Notes under the pieces: generated by a model
The model's input: only the letters and a program-made list of their open reading frames with translations
Database searches by the model: none
What the model was told of the DNA's origin: nothing
Shown: piece by piece, positions 25,578-34,912 of the stretch
Numbering within the stretch: the stretch's first letter is position 1
How the letters are laid out: each line of letters opens with the position of its first letter
Program-made: the position numbers and the translations under genes
DNA from: Pseudoalteromonas phenolica
GTDB taxonomy: Bacteria; Pseudomonadota; Gammaproteobacteria; Enterobacterales; Alteromonadaceae
Assembly: GCF_001444405.1 (NCBI RefSeq)
Contig: NZ_CP013187.1
Span: 3,781,521 to 3,845,520 of the forward strand
DNA: 64,000 nt
Direction: 5' to 3'

Positions 25578-26784
25578 GGCTTAATGCCTCCGTAATTGAT
25601 TTAGAACTTCCTTTGTGTGCCGCTTTTAAAGCAGCTAACACACATACCAACACCATGGTGAATAAAACGATACCTGCGATTTCCCATGAGAACGTTATCG
25701 TCAAAGGATAACCTTTGTTACTGCCTGGAGGCGGTGGCATTTCTAGCCCTACATACACCAAACCCCAAGCAATAAATGCTGATGCGATGATGCCTAAACT
25801 TGCGCCTATGAACCCAATGATGCTGGATTCAAGTACAAAATTACGAATGATTTCCCACTGATAAGAACCCATCGCGGATACCGTGCCAATCTCTCTAGTT
25901 CTCTCTGTGACAGTCATTGCCATGGTGTTAGAAATTGAGAAAAAGACTAATAGCACCATGATCCCTCCAAGTAAGCCGAAGATTCGGTTATACAAGTCTT
26001 TTACTGATTGATAGTAAAATGCACGTTCCCACCAAGGTGTAAATTGCAAAGACTGATCACGTTTTTGATAGTCAGATACCTTTTGTTCGGTCTTATTAAT
26101 GTCGAACAAATAAACAGATAGAGAACTGACTTTTTCGGTATAGAGTAGAGATTGAGCATCAGATAATTTGACGTATAGCTGGCGTTTATCTAAGTCAGGC
26201 ACTCCTGTGGTGTAGATGCCGCGAACAGTGAAATCAAAAGCATTCAATGCCCCGTCTGTAGTTGTAGACATTAGTGTAATGTAATCACCCACTTGCACTT
26301 TCAAGTTACGAGCAAGCTCTTTCCCTAATACCACTTCAGCTTCATCTTCATTACCGAAGTTTGATAATGCTTTACCTTCTAACATAGTTAAGAAAGGCCC
26401 TTTCACCATAAACTCGTCAGGCTCAACACCTAAACCAATGAAGATAGAACTCTTTTCCCCATTAGATACCAAACCATTAAAATTTATTCTCGGAAGAACA
26501 CTTTTAATATCTTCATCAGATGATAACTGCTCGATAAGCGTTTCTGTATCTTCTAAACCATACTGTAAAGGCATGTCTTCCTCTTCTTTAAGGAATTGTT
26601 GGTGTGTAATGATAAAGTTGCCTTCATCTCTCGCCGCCTTTTCTGCAAGTGATTGATATGTAAATAAAGCAAAACCACTTGTTGTCAAAATCGCCGCAAC
26701 TGCAACAGCTGCCACTAATATCGTGAACAATGAGCGTCGCCCGTTGCGCCATACATTAAAGAATGCAAATGAAATCCAACGCAT
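25570..26784 (-). CDS. ABC transporter permease (FtsX/MacB/LolC-E type)
   Basis: A 404-residue permease with the FtsX layout: an N-terminal membrane helix (SLFTILVAAVAVAAILTTSGF), a periplasmic domain of about 220 residues, and three C-terminal helices (GLLGGIMVLLVFFSISNTMAM, the segment around SSIIGFIGASLGIIASAFIAW, and EIAGIVLFTMVLVCVLAAL). TERTREIGTVSAMG is the conserved cytoplasmic stretch. It pairs with the ATPase just upstream (TAATG overlap). Such systems extract lipids or peptides from the inner membrane without translocating them through a channel. Confidence 0.9.
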   Translation of the reverse strand: MRWISFAFFNVWRNGRRSLFTILVAAVAVAAILTTSGFALFTYQSLAEKAARDEGNFIITHQQFLKEEEDMPLQYGLEDTETLIEQLSSDEDIKSVLPRINFNGLVSNGEKSSIFIGLGVEPDEFMVKGPFLTMLEGKALSNFGNEDEAEVVLGKELARNLKVQVGDYITLMSTTTDGALNAFDFTVRGIYTTGVPDLDKRQLYVKLSDAQSLLYTEKVSSLSVYLFDINKTEQKVSDYQKRDQSLQFTPWWERAFYYQSVKDLYNRIFGLLGGIMVLLVFFSISNTMAMTVTERTREIGTVSAMGSYQWEIIRNFVLESSIIGFIGASLGIIASAFIAWGLVYVGLEMPPPPGSNKGYPLTITFSWEIAGIVLFTMVLVCVLAALKAAHKGSSKSITEALSHV

Positions 26785-27479
26785 TATCCCGCCCTCCTTT
26801 GAGTTTCGTATGGGTTGAATGTTGATAAGTTGCCGTCAGCAAGATTTAAAACTCGATGACAACGCTCTGTCATTCGATGATCGTGCGTTGCAACGATAAA
26901 TGTGCTACCAAGGTCATTGCCTAGATCACGCATCAAATCAATCACCATATTTGCAGTGGGAGTATCAAGATTTGCGGTGGGTTCATCCGCAATGACAATT
27001 TCAGGTCTTTTAACTAAGGCTCGAGCAATTGCCACACGCTGTTGTTGGCCGCCTGATAGCTGATCTGGACGCTTTGATATATGATCTTTCAAGCCTACTT
27101 TACTAATAATCTCAACAACCTTATTCATCCTTTCTCTTTTGCTCATATTCAACATAAGCAGTGGATATTCAATATTTTCATACACTGACATCACAGGAAT
27201 TAAGTTGTATCTCTGAAAGATAAATCCCAACTTTTCACGACGGATTTGCGTCATTGATTTCTTATCTTTAGGCACTGCTTTGCCTGCAAGCCAAATGTCA
27301 CCGGTATAGTCATCATCAAGTAACCCACATATATTAAGAAGTGTTGACTTTCCACTCCCTGATGGACCACATAGTGCAACTGTCTCACCTTTTTCTATGT
27401 CTGCAGAAACACCTTTAAGCGCATCTACAACAACCTCTCCAGTACGATAAGATTTAACAATGTTAGAGAATTTAAGCAT
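26784..27479 (-). CDS. ABC transporter ATPase (LolD/MacB type)
   Basis: A 231-residue ATPase. Walker A is GPSGSGKST (38-46), the signature LSGGQQQR, Walker B VIADEPTANLD, and the H-loop is in THDHR. It is the energy subunit for the FtsX-type permease encoded next, and the stop and start codons overlap. AGGAA precedes the ATG. Sequence type and partner fit lipoprotein/lipid extraction or MacB-like export. Confidence 0.93.
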   Translation of the reverse strand: MLKFSNIVKSYRTGEVVVDALKGVSADIEKGETVALCGPSGSGKSTLLNICGLLDDDYTGDIWLAGKAVPKDKKSMTQIRREKLGFIFQRYNLIPVMSVYENIEYPLLMLNMSKRERMNKVVEIISKVGLKDHISKRPDQLSGGQQQRVAIARALVKRPEIVIADEPTANLDTPTANMVIDLMRDLGNDLGSTFIVATHDHRMTERCHRVLNLADGNLSTFNPYETQRRAG

Positions 27480-27484
27480 GATCC

Positions 27485-28075
27485 CTATTCCTTTTCTGAT
27501 TTTAAGAGTTGGGCAAATGTCTCTGATTTCTCTAACATTGATTTAGCTCTTGGCTGATCCTCTAATTTATCTGCAGCCATTGCCGCACAACGATAGGTCA
27601 TTTTTTTAAGTTGATTATTTAACTTATCAAACTCACTGCGCTCTGCGATGACCTGTTTTAATAAGTGATCACCATGCTCCGCTCTGTTCATCATTTTTGG
27701 TACTTGCGAAAATGTACATCCAGCAGTGATATAAACTCTGGCTTGCTGCGGATAAGGGGCCTTCTTGACTTGCTTCACAGCTTTATTGAGCTTAGAAATA
27801 CCCAACTCTGCAAATTTCATTTTTTGCCAAGGTTGATTGGTATACCTTGCCTGAGTCGTTTCTGCACTACCTAGCATAGCCAAGGTGATTGGCGAAGGCG
27901 TTTGTTCATTTAATTCTTTCAATGCATTGATTGCATGTTGATTTTGCGCTTGTGAGCCAGCAAGTCCCTCTTGATAAGCTTTAATAACGTGAGATGGTAT
28001 TTCAGCTGCCATCGTTACTGTGCTAACTATCGAAGCGCCAAAAATAGCTTTTTTAAAAATAGAAAGTGGCTTCAT
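27485..28075 (-). CDS. Periplasmic hypothetical protein
   Basis: A 196-residue protein with a signal peptide (MKPLSIFKKAIFGASIVSTVTMAAE) and a helical, Ala/Leu/Lys-rich body that resembles short TPR-like arrays (HAINALKELNEQTPSPITLAMLG, GISKLNKAVKQVKKAPYPQQARVY as patterns). Two Cys (GCTF, YRCAA) could form a disulfide. AAGGA spacing favours the ATG at 28075 over that at 28081. It is the first gene of the leftward transporter operon, 5 bp before the ATPase. The function is not recognised. Confidence 0.7.
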   Translation of the reverse strand: MKPLSIFKKAIFGASIVSTVTMAAEIPSHVIKAYQEGLAGSQAQNQHAINALKELNEQTPSPITLAMLGSAETTQARYTNQPWQKMKFAELGISKLNKAVKQVKKAPYPQQARVYITAGCTFSQVPKMMNRAEHGDHLLKQVIAERSEFDKLNNQLKKMTYRCAAMAADKLEDQPRAKSMLEKSETFAQLLKSEKE

Positions 28076-28247
28076 CGTCATAATCCTTCGTTGTTCCTGT
28101 TGATGTAGCTATCTTATGAAACAATTCAGGCTTGGTGTTGCCCAAGTGATAATCGGCAACATAGAATGATAAAAGGTAAAAAATAACGATGAACGACAAC
28201 TAGGTGCCAACAGAGTGAAGGGGTCGTGTAATGAAAGATAGGCACAA

Positions 28248-28278
28248 AAAAAGAGGCAGCTTTTACTGCCTCTTTCTA
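28248..28278 (-). terminator. Terminator after the LytTR regulator gene
   Basis: The stem AAAGAGGCAG/CTGCCTCTTT has a six-base loop. On the minus strand it is followed by a run of seven T. It lies 35 bp past the stop of the leftward response-regulator gene. Confidence 0.88.
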
Positions 28279-28312
28279 TACACCTGTGCGAACCTAAATA
28301 AATATACTACTT

Positions 28313-29101
28313 TTACATCTGTTTAAATAAGTGATGGTACTTCCTGCTTACTGATAATTTTTCATCACTACCTTTTAAGTTCACATAAACATGCCCTAAT
28401 TCATCTTTTGATATATGCGCAATGGTATCTACTCGTACAATACAGTTCCGATGAATACGCCAAAAAACGTCGGGATCTAACTGATTTTCTAAAACTGTAA
28501 TCGCAGTTTTAATTAAATGCTTATTAAGACCTACGGTTACCTCTGTGTATTTATTATCTGCAATAAAATAGTCTACATCATCTACATCAACCATGTAGAC
28601 ATCATTGTTCTTACTCGCTCTAATCCACTTTAGGTACGTTTGTGATGAAGTATCACTACTCTCTTGCATTAATTGAGAAAGCATCACCTGTAACTGAGCA
28701 TGCTGTTCGCTTTCGGAGTGTTCATTCGATAAAAGCTTTTGAATTCGCTGGACTGTTTTTATGAGCCTCGATTCTTCTAGTGGTTTTAATAAATAGTCAA
28801 TAGCTTGGTTTTCAAAGGCAGTAACAGCATGTTCATTATAAGCTGTCACAAATACGATAACAGGGGCCTGTTCTGACTCAGATAAAATTCTAGACACTTC
28901 TAAGCCATCGATCCCTGGCATATTTATATCTAAAAACAATACTCTAGGGCTGAATGCTTCAGTTAGCTCTAGCGCTTCTTCTCCATTCGCAGCCTGACCT
29001 ACAATATCAATTTCAGGCCAAATATCTTCTAACATCATTTTTAGATGTGCACGTAAAATTGGCTCATCATCTGCGATCACTACTTTAACTTTGTGAGACA
29101 T
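28313..29101 (-). CDS. LytTR-family response regulator
   Basis: A 262-residue regulator. The receiver domain (about 1-125) has the acidic pair DDE (11-13), phospho-acceptor Asp58 in LFLDINMPG, and the T/K positions FVTAYN and LLKPLE. The C-terminal LytTR DNA-binding domain (about 160-260) includes NKYTEV, FWRIHRNCIVR and SVSRKY. It works with the histidine kinase encoded just upstream, whose 3' end overlaps its start by 17 bp. Targets are unknown, but its location suggests it senses or controls the export/biosynthetic region. Confidence 0.93.
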   Translation of the reverse strand: MSHKVKVVIADDEPILRAHLKMMLEDIWPEIDIVGQAANGEEALELTEAFSPRVLFLDINMPGIDGLEVSRILSESEQAPVIVFVTAYNEHAVTAFENQAIDYLLKPLEESRLIKTVQRIQKLLSNEHSESEQHAQLQVMLSQLMQESSDTSSQTYLKWIRASKNNDVYMVDVDDVDYFIADNKYTEVTVGLNKHLIKTAITVLENQLDPDVFWRIHRNCIVRVDTIAHISKDELGHVYVNLKGSDEKLSVSRKYHHLFKQM

Positions 29102-30134
29102 TTAATGGCACCTCCATAGTCACAACCACTTTCCCCACTTGGCTGTTGTCGTATTTCAAGCTAGCCTGGCCCTCGTATAACTGTTGCAACCTCGTTTTCA
29201 CATTATTCATACCTACTTGAGTTCCCTTACGGTTACTTCCATCAACGGGTACACTATTTGTAATGCTGATTACTAAGTTACTTTCTTCTTTTTCAACCGA
29301 TAGTGTCAACTCTCCACCGGAAGTTAATTGCTCAATGCCATGCGTCACAGCATTTTCAATCAGTGGTTGCAATAGCATTGGAGGAAACAAAATATCATCG
29401 GTAATTTTATCGGTAACGTCATAGTTAATTACCAACCTATCACCTAAGCGAATTTTCTGTATAGCGAGATAAGCTTTGTTAAAACGAAGCTCATGACCTA
29501 ATGTTAGCCATTCAGATCGGGTTCTATCTAAACTCTGTCGCAATAAAGCCGTTAATGCGATTAACATTTTATTCGCCTGCTTGGTATCAACCGCGATTAA
29601 TGCCTGAATATTGGCTAACGTATTAAACAAAAAGTGAGGTTCAATTTGTGACTGCAGAAGTCTTAATTCAGTTTCGAGCAGGACTTTGTCTTTTTTAATC
29701 TGATCTAATTCAACTTGCGCCAATGATTGCTTTAAATCTTGCGCTTGAATACTTTGGTAATAAGTAAAGCTCACGACAACCATAATAAAACTTCCGATTA
29801 GCAACATACCAACATATTGCTGCCAATCATCTACATAGCCCCCTGTGCTTTTTACGACACCAAGCAGCAAAGGAGTAAGCCCCCAAACGACAAAAGAGAA
29901 GGTAACCGCTAACAGAAACTGTAAAGATAGGTTCATTTGAGGATAGTGCCGCTTTAACCATTTTCGGCATAAACGGATACTAAATCCTATCCCTAATGAA
30001 ATTAATATCGAAATAATTGGGTATTTTGCCCATCCAATAAAATGAATAAGTAGACCAAGTGCAATACAAACCACTGCTAGCTTAAGATTACTCATCCAAC
30101 TTTCTGATCCTGAGAAAGAGTTGATTAGAGACAT
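29085..30134 (-). CDS. LytS/YehU-type sensor histidine kinase
   Basis: A 349-residue kinase with about four membrane helices in the first 130 residues and a coiled-coil linker. The His_kinase (PF06580) box is QIEPHFLFNTLANIQALI, with the His as phospho-donor. The ATPase domain has PPMLLQPLIENAVTHGI (N-box) and GTQVGMNNVKTRLQ. A second possible start 13 codons in (MSNLKLAVV) cannot be excluded. It is co-transcribed with the LytTR regulator and follows the outer-membrane protein gene by 4 bp. Confidence 0.92.
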   Translation of the reverse strand: MSLINSFSGSESWMSNLKLAVVCIALGLLIHFIGWAKYPIISILISLGIGFSIRLCRKWLKRHYPQMNLSLQFLLAVTFSFVVWGLTPLLLGVVKSTGGYVDDWQQYVGMLLIGSFIMVVVSFTYYQSIQAQDLKQSLAQVELDQIKKDKVLLETELRLLQSQIEPHFLFNTLANIQALIAVDTKQANKMLIALTALLRQSLDRTRSEWLTLGHELRFNKAYLAIQKIRLGDRLVINYDVTDKITDDILFPPMLLQPLIENAVTHGIEQLTSGGELTLSVEKEESNLVISITNSVPVDGSNRKGTQVGMNNVKTRLQQLYEGQASLKYDNSQVGKVVVTMEVPLNVSQS

Positions 30135-30138
30135 GAAT

Positions 30139-31323
30139 TTACAACTTTATTTCTACACTAAGGTACCCTGTTTTTTGATAACTTAGTTGCTCATATATTG
30201 ATTTATTCCCACCAGCATAAGATCTATACCCTAAGCAAAGTCGGGTGCTCTCATATTTAGAGTAACATAGGCCTGTATCTATTAACATACTGTTATCACT
30301 GGGATTCATTAACCATGTTACCTCTGGTTGCCATGTTGGATTTGACGATCTTAAATGCACCATTAGATTGTCTCTGAATAAATTTTGGGTCGCAAAGTGA
30401 GCGCGATAGAGGCTTAACTGATGTTCTGAAGCGCCTTCATTGGCACCAGCAACCACTTCTCGCCATTGCTGATTACTAGGAGCTCGACCATCATGCCAAT
30501 ACTCAACAATCGCGGTAATACCAACCGAAAAACTATAATTCAGTCCAAGTAATGCCTGTATGCTCCCTTTTTGCCACACCGTTTCAACATTATTAAACCC
30601 ATGATGCGCAGTTACAATTGGCGTTCGATGTCGTTGCTGCCAAATAAACGACCCATGTAGCTCTAGACTATTTCCTATGACCGTCTGTGCACTGCCTCCC
30701 ACTCTAAACCCTAACTCATTATCATAGTGAGCAACCGCTTGGGCTTCATAGCCATCAAAGAATTGATAATAACGACCACCACAACCATGCCCTGACTTAA
30801 CTTTTTCACCTCTTTCTAGATACTCAACACGTGTTTCATTACAGATAAAAGTGACATTTCCTGACTCTGTAAAATAGTCCCCTGTAACCATTAATGTACC
30901 TGGAGGGACCGCTGTATAAATGGCTAAAGAGTCTGTTGGTGAGAACATGTCTAAAGGCCTAAAACCATAACCAACATCCCAGTCTAGTTTCTTCTTTCCA
31001 GCAGATAAGTACCAGTTTTTTATGCTAAAGTCATAATATGCTTCAGATATTGTTAGCTTAGTTTCGCTACTGCCGCCCATTTTATTGATACTTGCTGTTG
31101 CAGCTAGGCGTAGCCCCTCACTTTCAGCACTCATGTCTAAAGCCGAGAAAAGTGATGAAGTATCTTGAGTTGCAAAAATAGGTTGAGACGTCGCTTTTAA
31201 ACTCTGACCATGAAAACGAACTCGACTATCTAATTCTACATTTTCTAAAAATGTCTCAGCACTTACCTCTGCGGCTAGAATTAAGACAATTAAAAGAAAA
31301 GTTTTGTTATATACACCAAACAC
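30139..31323 (-). CDS. Outer-membrane beta-barrel-like protein
   Basis: About 394 residues with a signal peptide (...NKTFLLIVLILAAEVSAE). A long series of amphipathic strands is rich in Tyr, Trp and Gly (YYDFSIKNWYLSAGKKKLDW, LLGLNYSFSVGITAIVEYWHDGR as patterns) and it ends YLSVEIKL, so a barrel is likely. No TTG-start Shine-Dalgarno is seen at 31341. GTG at 31323 has AGG four to five bases upstream and gives a cleaner signal peptide. Similar barrels accompany LolA-like/FtsX export sets, so it may be the outer-membrane partner of the 24807-27479 system. Two Cys pairs are present. Confidence 0.7.
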   Translation of the reverse strand: MFGVYNKTFLLIVLILAAEVSAETFLENVELDSRVRFHGQSLKATSQPIFATQDTSSLFSALDMSAESEGLRLAATASINKMGGSSETKLTISEAYYDFSIKNWYLSAGKKKLDWDVGYGFRPLDMFSPTDSLAIYTAVPPGTLMVTGDYFTESGNVTFICNETRVEYLERGEKVKSGHGCGGRYYQFFDGYEAQAVAHYDNELGFRVGGSAQTVIGNSLELHGSFIWQQRHRTPIVTAHHGFNNVETVWQKGSIQALLGLNYSFSVGITAIVEYWHDGRAPSNQQWREVVAGANEGASEHQLSLYRAHFATQNLFRDNLMVHLRSSNPTWQPEVTWLMNPSDNSMLIDTGLCYSKYESTRLCLGYRSYAGGNKSIYEQLSYQKTGYLSVEIKL

Positions 31324-31443
31324 AATACCTATCCCAATCAAGTATTTTGAAACCAGTTTATAAGGATCTACTGGCTAGCGTAGCTCAAGTGATAATTGGG
31401 TATATTTAGAGATGAACGGGCGTAATTGTAGATGAAATGAAAG

Positions 31444-31477
31444 ATAAACATGCCAGTTGATTGTCCAGCATGTTTAT
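31444..31477 (-). terminator. Probable terminator after the C39 transporter gene
   Basis: The inverted repeat AAACATGC/GCATGTTT (31446-31453 and 31468-31475) with a 14-base loop lies 15 bp beyond the stop of the leftward exporter gene. The T-run is poor, so the call is moderate. Confidence 0.5.
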
Positions 31478-31491
31478 TCTCTTTGCCTGAT

Positions 31492-33621
31492 TTACGAGGT
31501 AGCCTCTTTTTGATCTGCTGTTAAAGGTTTCACTAACTTAATTTCTCTATCAGCGGACGCAATGGTTTCTTTCCGGTGGGCAATGATCACTCGGGTGATA
31601 TCTAAACGGGAAACCGCCTCATTAATATCAGCTTCTAAATTAGTATCTAAGTGGCTGGTGGCTTCATCCATAAACAAGATCTTAGGTTGTTTGTACAAAG
31701 CTCTGGCAAGAATAATACGCTGCTTTTGACCCCCTGATAAGCTTGAGCCCATATCGCCAATTAAGCTGTCATAGCCCATTGGCATTTGGGCAATATCATC
31801 GTGAATGGCTGCAAGCTGCGCGCAATAGACAACGCGTTCCATATCAACAGGTGAATCAAAGAAAGCGATATTATCTGATACCGACCCAGATAAAAGCTCG
31901 TCGTCTTGCATGACCGCCGCGATTTGCTGTCGATATTGTCGTGCACCTATTTGCTCAAGCGGTACGCCATCAATCAGCACTTCGCCAGATTTGGCTTTAT
32001 TTAACCCCAATAAGAGTTTTAGTAGCGTAGATTTACCACAACCAGAAGGACCCGTGATTGCCACCGACTCGCCAGCTTTTATCTTCAAACTCAAGTTATC
32101 AAGTACATTCGGTGTTGCATCTGAATAAGCAAAGCTCACGCCTTTGATTTCAATATCACCTTCAATGCTATGACGTTTGATATTCGCTGGCTGTAAATCT
32201 TCTTTTTCGGTCAGTGCAATATCTGCTATACGCTCAAAGTGTAAACCTAACATCTTGAACTCGATAAACTTCTCAATGAGGTTGGCGGTTTTTTCCATAA
32301 ACTGGCGTTTGTAAGACATAAACGCAAATAACATACCGGTACTGAATCCGCCTTGGATCACTAAGTGCGCGGCCAAGTAGACCACCACAATGTTTTCAAT
32401 ACCAAATAAAGCACGGTTTATGGCTTCGTAACCAATATTAAAGTTACCAATGCGAATATTCTGATTAATGGCATTGGCATACCGGTTTTGCCATTGCCCT
32501 TCACGCTTTACCTCAGAACCAAATAACTTGATGGTTTGAATGCCTCGCACTGTTTCCATGAAGTTAGAGTTTTCTTCAGCTCTTGCCATGATCTCTTGCT
32601 CGCTGATCGCACGATATGGCTTATACATAGCAATTCGCACGCCGGCATAGGCAAATACCGCCACCAGCACCACCGCAGAAAGGGTTGGGCTATAGAAGAA
32701 TATCATCGCCAAGGTGATTATCGCCATTAGACCATCAATAATGGCCTCAATAACCCCAGTGGTGAGTAGTTGTTTAACTTGCTGTAGTGAACCAAAACGC
32801 GAGACTACATCACCCATATGGCGCTTTTCAAAGTAAGAAATCGGCAAGCGTACAAGGTGATGGAATAAATTGGCACCGAGCTGAATATTCATTTGATTAC
32901 CAAAATGCAGCAAGGTAAAACCCCGCAGTGCATTGGTGGCTATCTCAAACACTAATACCAAGAAGAAACCCACTGCGAGTACAGTCAATAAGGAGGTGTC
33001 GCCTGTGAGTACAACATCATCAATGACCAACTGTATGTAATAAGGTGCAGCCAGGGTGAATACTTGCAACAGTAAAGACAGTAAGAAGATTAGTAATAAA
33101 GAACGTTTAAGACCCGAGATTCGGCTCCAAAAGTCAGAGAATCTTAGCGTGGGTTTACTTTCTTGTTTTTCAAAGTCTTTAGTCGGTGTGAGTTCGAGTG
33201 CAACACCAGTGAAATGTTTTGACGCTTCTTCAAGGGTCAGTGTTTTCTCACCTTTAGCAGGGTCGTGAATGACAATGCGCTTTTCATTGGCTTTCTTTAG
33301 CACCACAAAGTGATTGAGATCCCAATGTAAAATACAGGGCGTTTGCAATGCGTCGAGGTCTTCAAGCTCAATACGCAGTGGTCTTGTGCTTAACTTGAGT
33401 TGCTCAGCAAATCCCATGATATCGAGCAGCGTTGCGCCCTCAAGAGAAATGCTAAATTTTTGTCGAATAGATACCAAGTCGGTTTGATAGCCATGATAGC
33501 ACGCCACCATTGCTAAACTTGCTAAGCCACATTCTGCGGCTTCCGACTGTAAAATAATGGGCAATGAGTTCCTTGACCAAAACTGTAGTTTATTTACCAC
33601 ACCTTCATCTTCTTCATGCAT
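31492..33621 (-). CDS. C39-peptidase-containing ABC exporter (double-glycine leader processing)
   Basis: A 709-residue type I exporter. The N-terminal C39 peptidase has Gln25 (oxyanion), Cys31 in QSEAAECGLAS, His104 in HWDLNHFVV and Asp120 in IHDPAKG, so it is catalytically complete. It is followed by a six-helix membrane domain and a nucleotide-binding domain: ITGPSGCGKST (Walker A), LSGGQKQR (signature), ILFMDEATSHLD (Walker B). It should cut precursor leaders after Gly-Gly and move the core out of the cytoplasm together with the HlyD protein encoded upstream. The four VAGG-ending leaders in this region are the obvious substrates. Confidence 0.95.
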   Translation of the reverse strand: MHEEDEGVVNKLQFWSRNSLPIILQSEAAECGLASLAMVACYHGYQTDLVSIRQKFSISLEGATLLDIMGFAEQLKLSTRPLRIELEDLDALQTPCILHWDLNHFVVLKKANEKRIVIHDPAKGEKTLTLEEASKHFTGVALELTPTKDFEKQESKPTLRFSDFWSRISGLKRSLLLIFLLSLLLQVFTLAAPYYIQLVIDDVVLTGDTSLLTVLAVGFFLVLVFEIATNALRGFTLLHFGNQMNIQLGANLFHHLVRLPISYFEKRHMGDVVSRFGSLQQVKQLLTTGVIEAIIDGLMAIITLAMIFFYSPTLSAVVLVAVFAYAGVRIAMYKPYRAISEQEIMARAEENSNFMETVRGIQTIKLFGSEVKREGQWQNRYANAINQNIRIGNFNIGYEAINRALFGIENIVVVYLAAHLVIQGGFSTGMLFAFMSYKRQFMEKTANLIEKFIEFKMLGLHFERIADIALTEKEDLQPANIKRHSIEGDIEIKGVSFAYSDATPNVLDNLSLKIKAGESVAITGPSGCGKSTLLKLLLGLNKAKSGEVLIDGVPLEQIGARQYRQQIAAVMQDDELLSGSVSDNIAFFDSPVDMERVVYCAQLAAIHDDIAQMPMGYDSLIGDMGSSLSGGQKQRIILARALYKQPKILFMDEATSHLDTNLEADINEAVSRLDITRVIIAHRKETIASADREIKLVKPLTADQKEATS

Positions 33622-33667
33622 CTTTTACTGCCTTATTATTGTTATATATTTGTCTAATGCTGAAAGT

Positions 33668-34912
33668 CTACAACTGACCTTTAATACTAAATACCGGATC
33701 AAATAACCAACGTAGAAGTGAACGTTCTTCGATCACGATATCTGCGTCGAGTCTCATACCCGCTCTAAGTGGTGTTGCTTTTCCATAAGCTTGAATATCT
33801 TGTTCAGAGAGTGCCACAACCACACGATAAGCGGGTTCTGTCAGTACGCCTGGGGTTGAGGCCTCTTCAGGTAATATCACTGAATTACTGATTTCTTTGA
33901 TGGTGCCATCGTACACCCCAAATTTTTCATAAGGGAAGGCGTGGTAACGCAAACGCGCATTTTGGCCAACATCAACGAAGCCGAAAGCCGAAGTAGGCAC
34001 ATAGACGATTGCTTGCATTTCACTGTTTTCAGGTAGCACTGAGAGTAAGCTTTGCCCTGTTGTCACTGTTTTACCTACTTTTGCAGTGAGACCACTGACA
34101 ATACCTGATTTAGGTGCTCTTAACTCACCTAGGCGCTGCTGCTCAATCGACGACAACTGCATTTTAAGATCGGCGCGCTGTGACTCCAATTGTGCAATAC
34201 GTGTTTGCTGTTGCAAAGGTCGCTGCTCAATTTGCTTTTCTAGTTGCTGTAATTGACTAACCAGCGACACCCGCTCTGACTTGATACTCGACGCCTGCTG
34301 TTGCAATGACAATAAGGTATCTTTTTGTCTTTGTAGCTCTAACTCTGAAATATAGCCAGTGCCCTTTAAGCTACCGACTTGTTCAACCATCTTCTGATTT
34401 AATGTGAGTCGCTGTTTAAACGTAGCGGCTTGGCTATCTAATTCAGATAAACGCTGCTCGAGAGAGATTTTCTGCAAATTCAACTGCTCAAGATCTAAGT
34501 TATCCTGCGCGATTTGCTGGGTGATCTGTCGCTCGAGTGAATTAAGCTGAAATTGATATTGGTTAAGTAAAGCCTGGTTGAGTTCTAACTCTTGGCTACT
34601 ATGCTTCGCCGAGGCGATCCTCAACAACGGCTCACCAGCTTCAACAAATTGGCCTTCTGAAACGAGCACTTCTGATATTAAACCTGCTTGCGAGGCCTCG
34701 ACACGTAAAAGACCGGCATCGGGCTCAATTACCCCACTCACACGCTCTTTTCGGGTGTATTGCCCAAGGCTCAAAAATACCAGACTGACAACGACGACCG
34801 TTAAGATCAACACTGTGAGTCTTCTAAAAATGGGTGGCTGAATAAGCGACACAGCTCCTTCTAATCGATGTCGTTTATGCTCCAGCACTTCTTTGCGGAA
34901 TAGACTGTCCAT
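33668..34912 (-). CDS. HlyD-family periplasmic adaptor
   Basis: A 414-residue membrane fusion protein. It has one N-terminal membrane helix (LTVLILTVVVVSLVFLSLGQYT), a split biotinyl/lipoyl domain (EVLVSEGQFVEAGEPLLRI and LRAPKSGIVSGLTAKVGKTV), a Gln/Leu-rich coiled-coil hairpin of about 170 residues between, and a beta-barrel domain near VYVPTSAFGFVDVG. It connects the C39 exporter to an outer-membrane channel. No TolC gene is visible in the window, so a chromosomal TolC elsewhere is expected. It is 46 bp upstream of the exporter gene, in the same operon. Confidence 0.92.
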   Translation of the reverse strand: MDSLFRKEVLEHKRHRLEGAVSLIQPPIFRRLTVLILTVVVVSLVFLSLGQYTRKERVSGVIEPDAGLLRVEASQAGLISEVLVSEGQFVEAGEPLLRIASAKHSSQELELNQALLNQYQFQLNSLERQITQQIAQDNLDLEQLNLQKISLEQRLSELDSQAATFKQRLTLNQKMVEQVGSLKGTGYISELELQRQKDTLLSLQQQASSIKSERVSLVSQLQQLEKQIEQRPLQQQTRIAQLESQRADLKMQLSSIEQQRLGELRAPKSGIVSGLTAKVGKTVTTGQSLLSVLPENSEMQAIVYVPTSAFGFVDVGQNARLRYHAFPYEKFGVYDGTIKEISNSVILPEEASTPGVLTEPAYRVVVALSEQDIQAYGKATPLRAGMRLDADIVIEERSLLRWLFDPVFSIKGQL

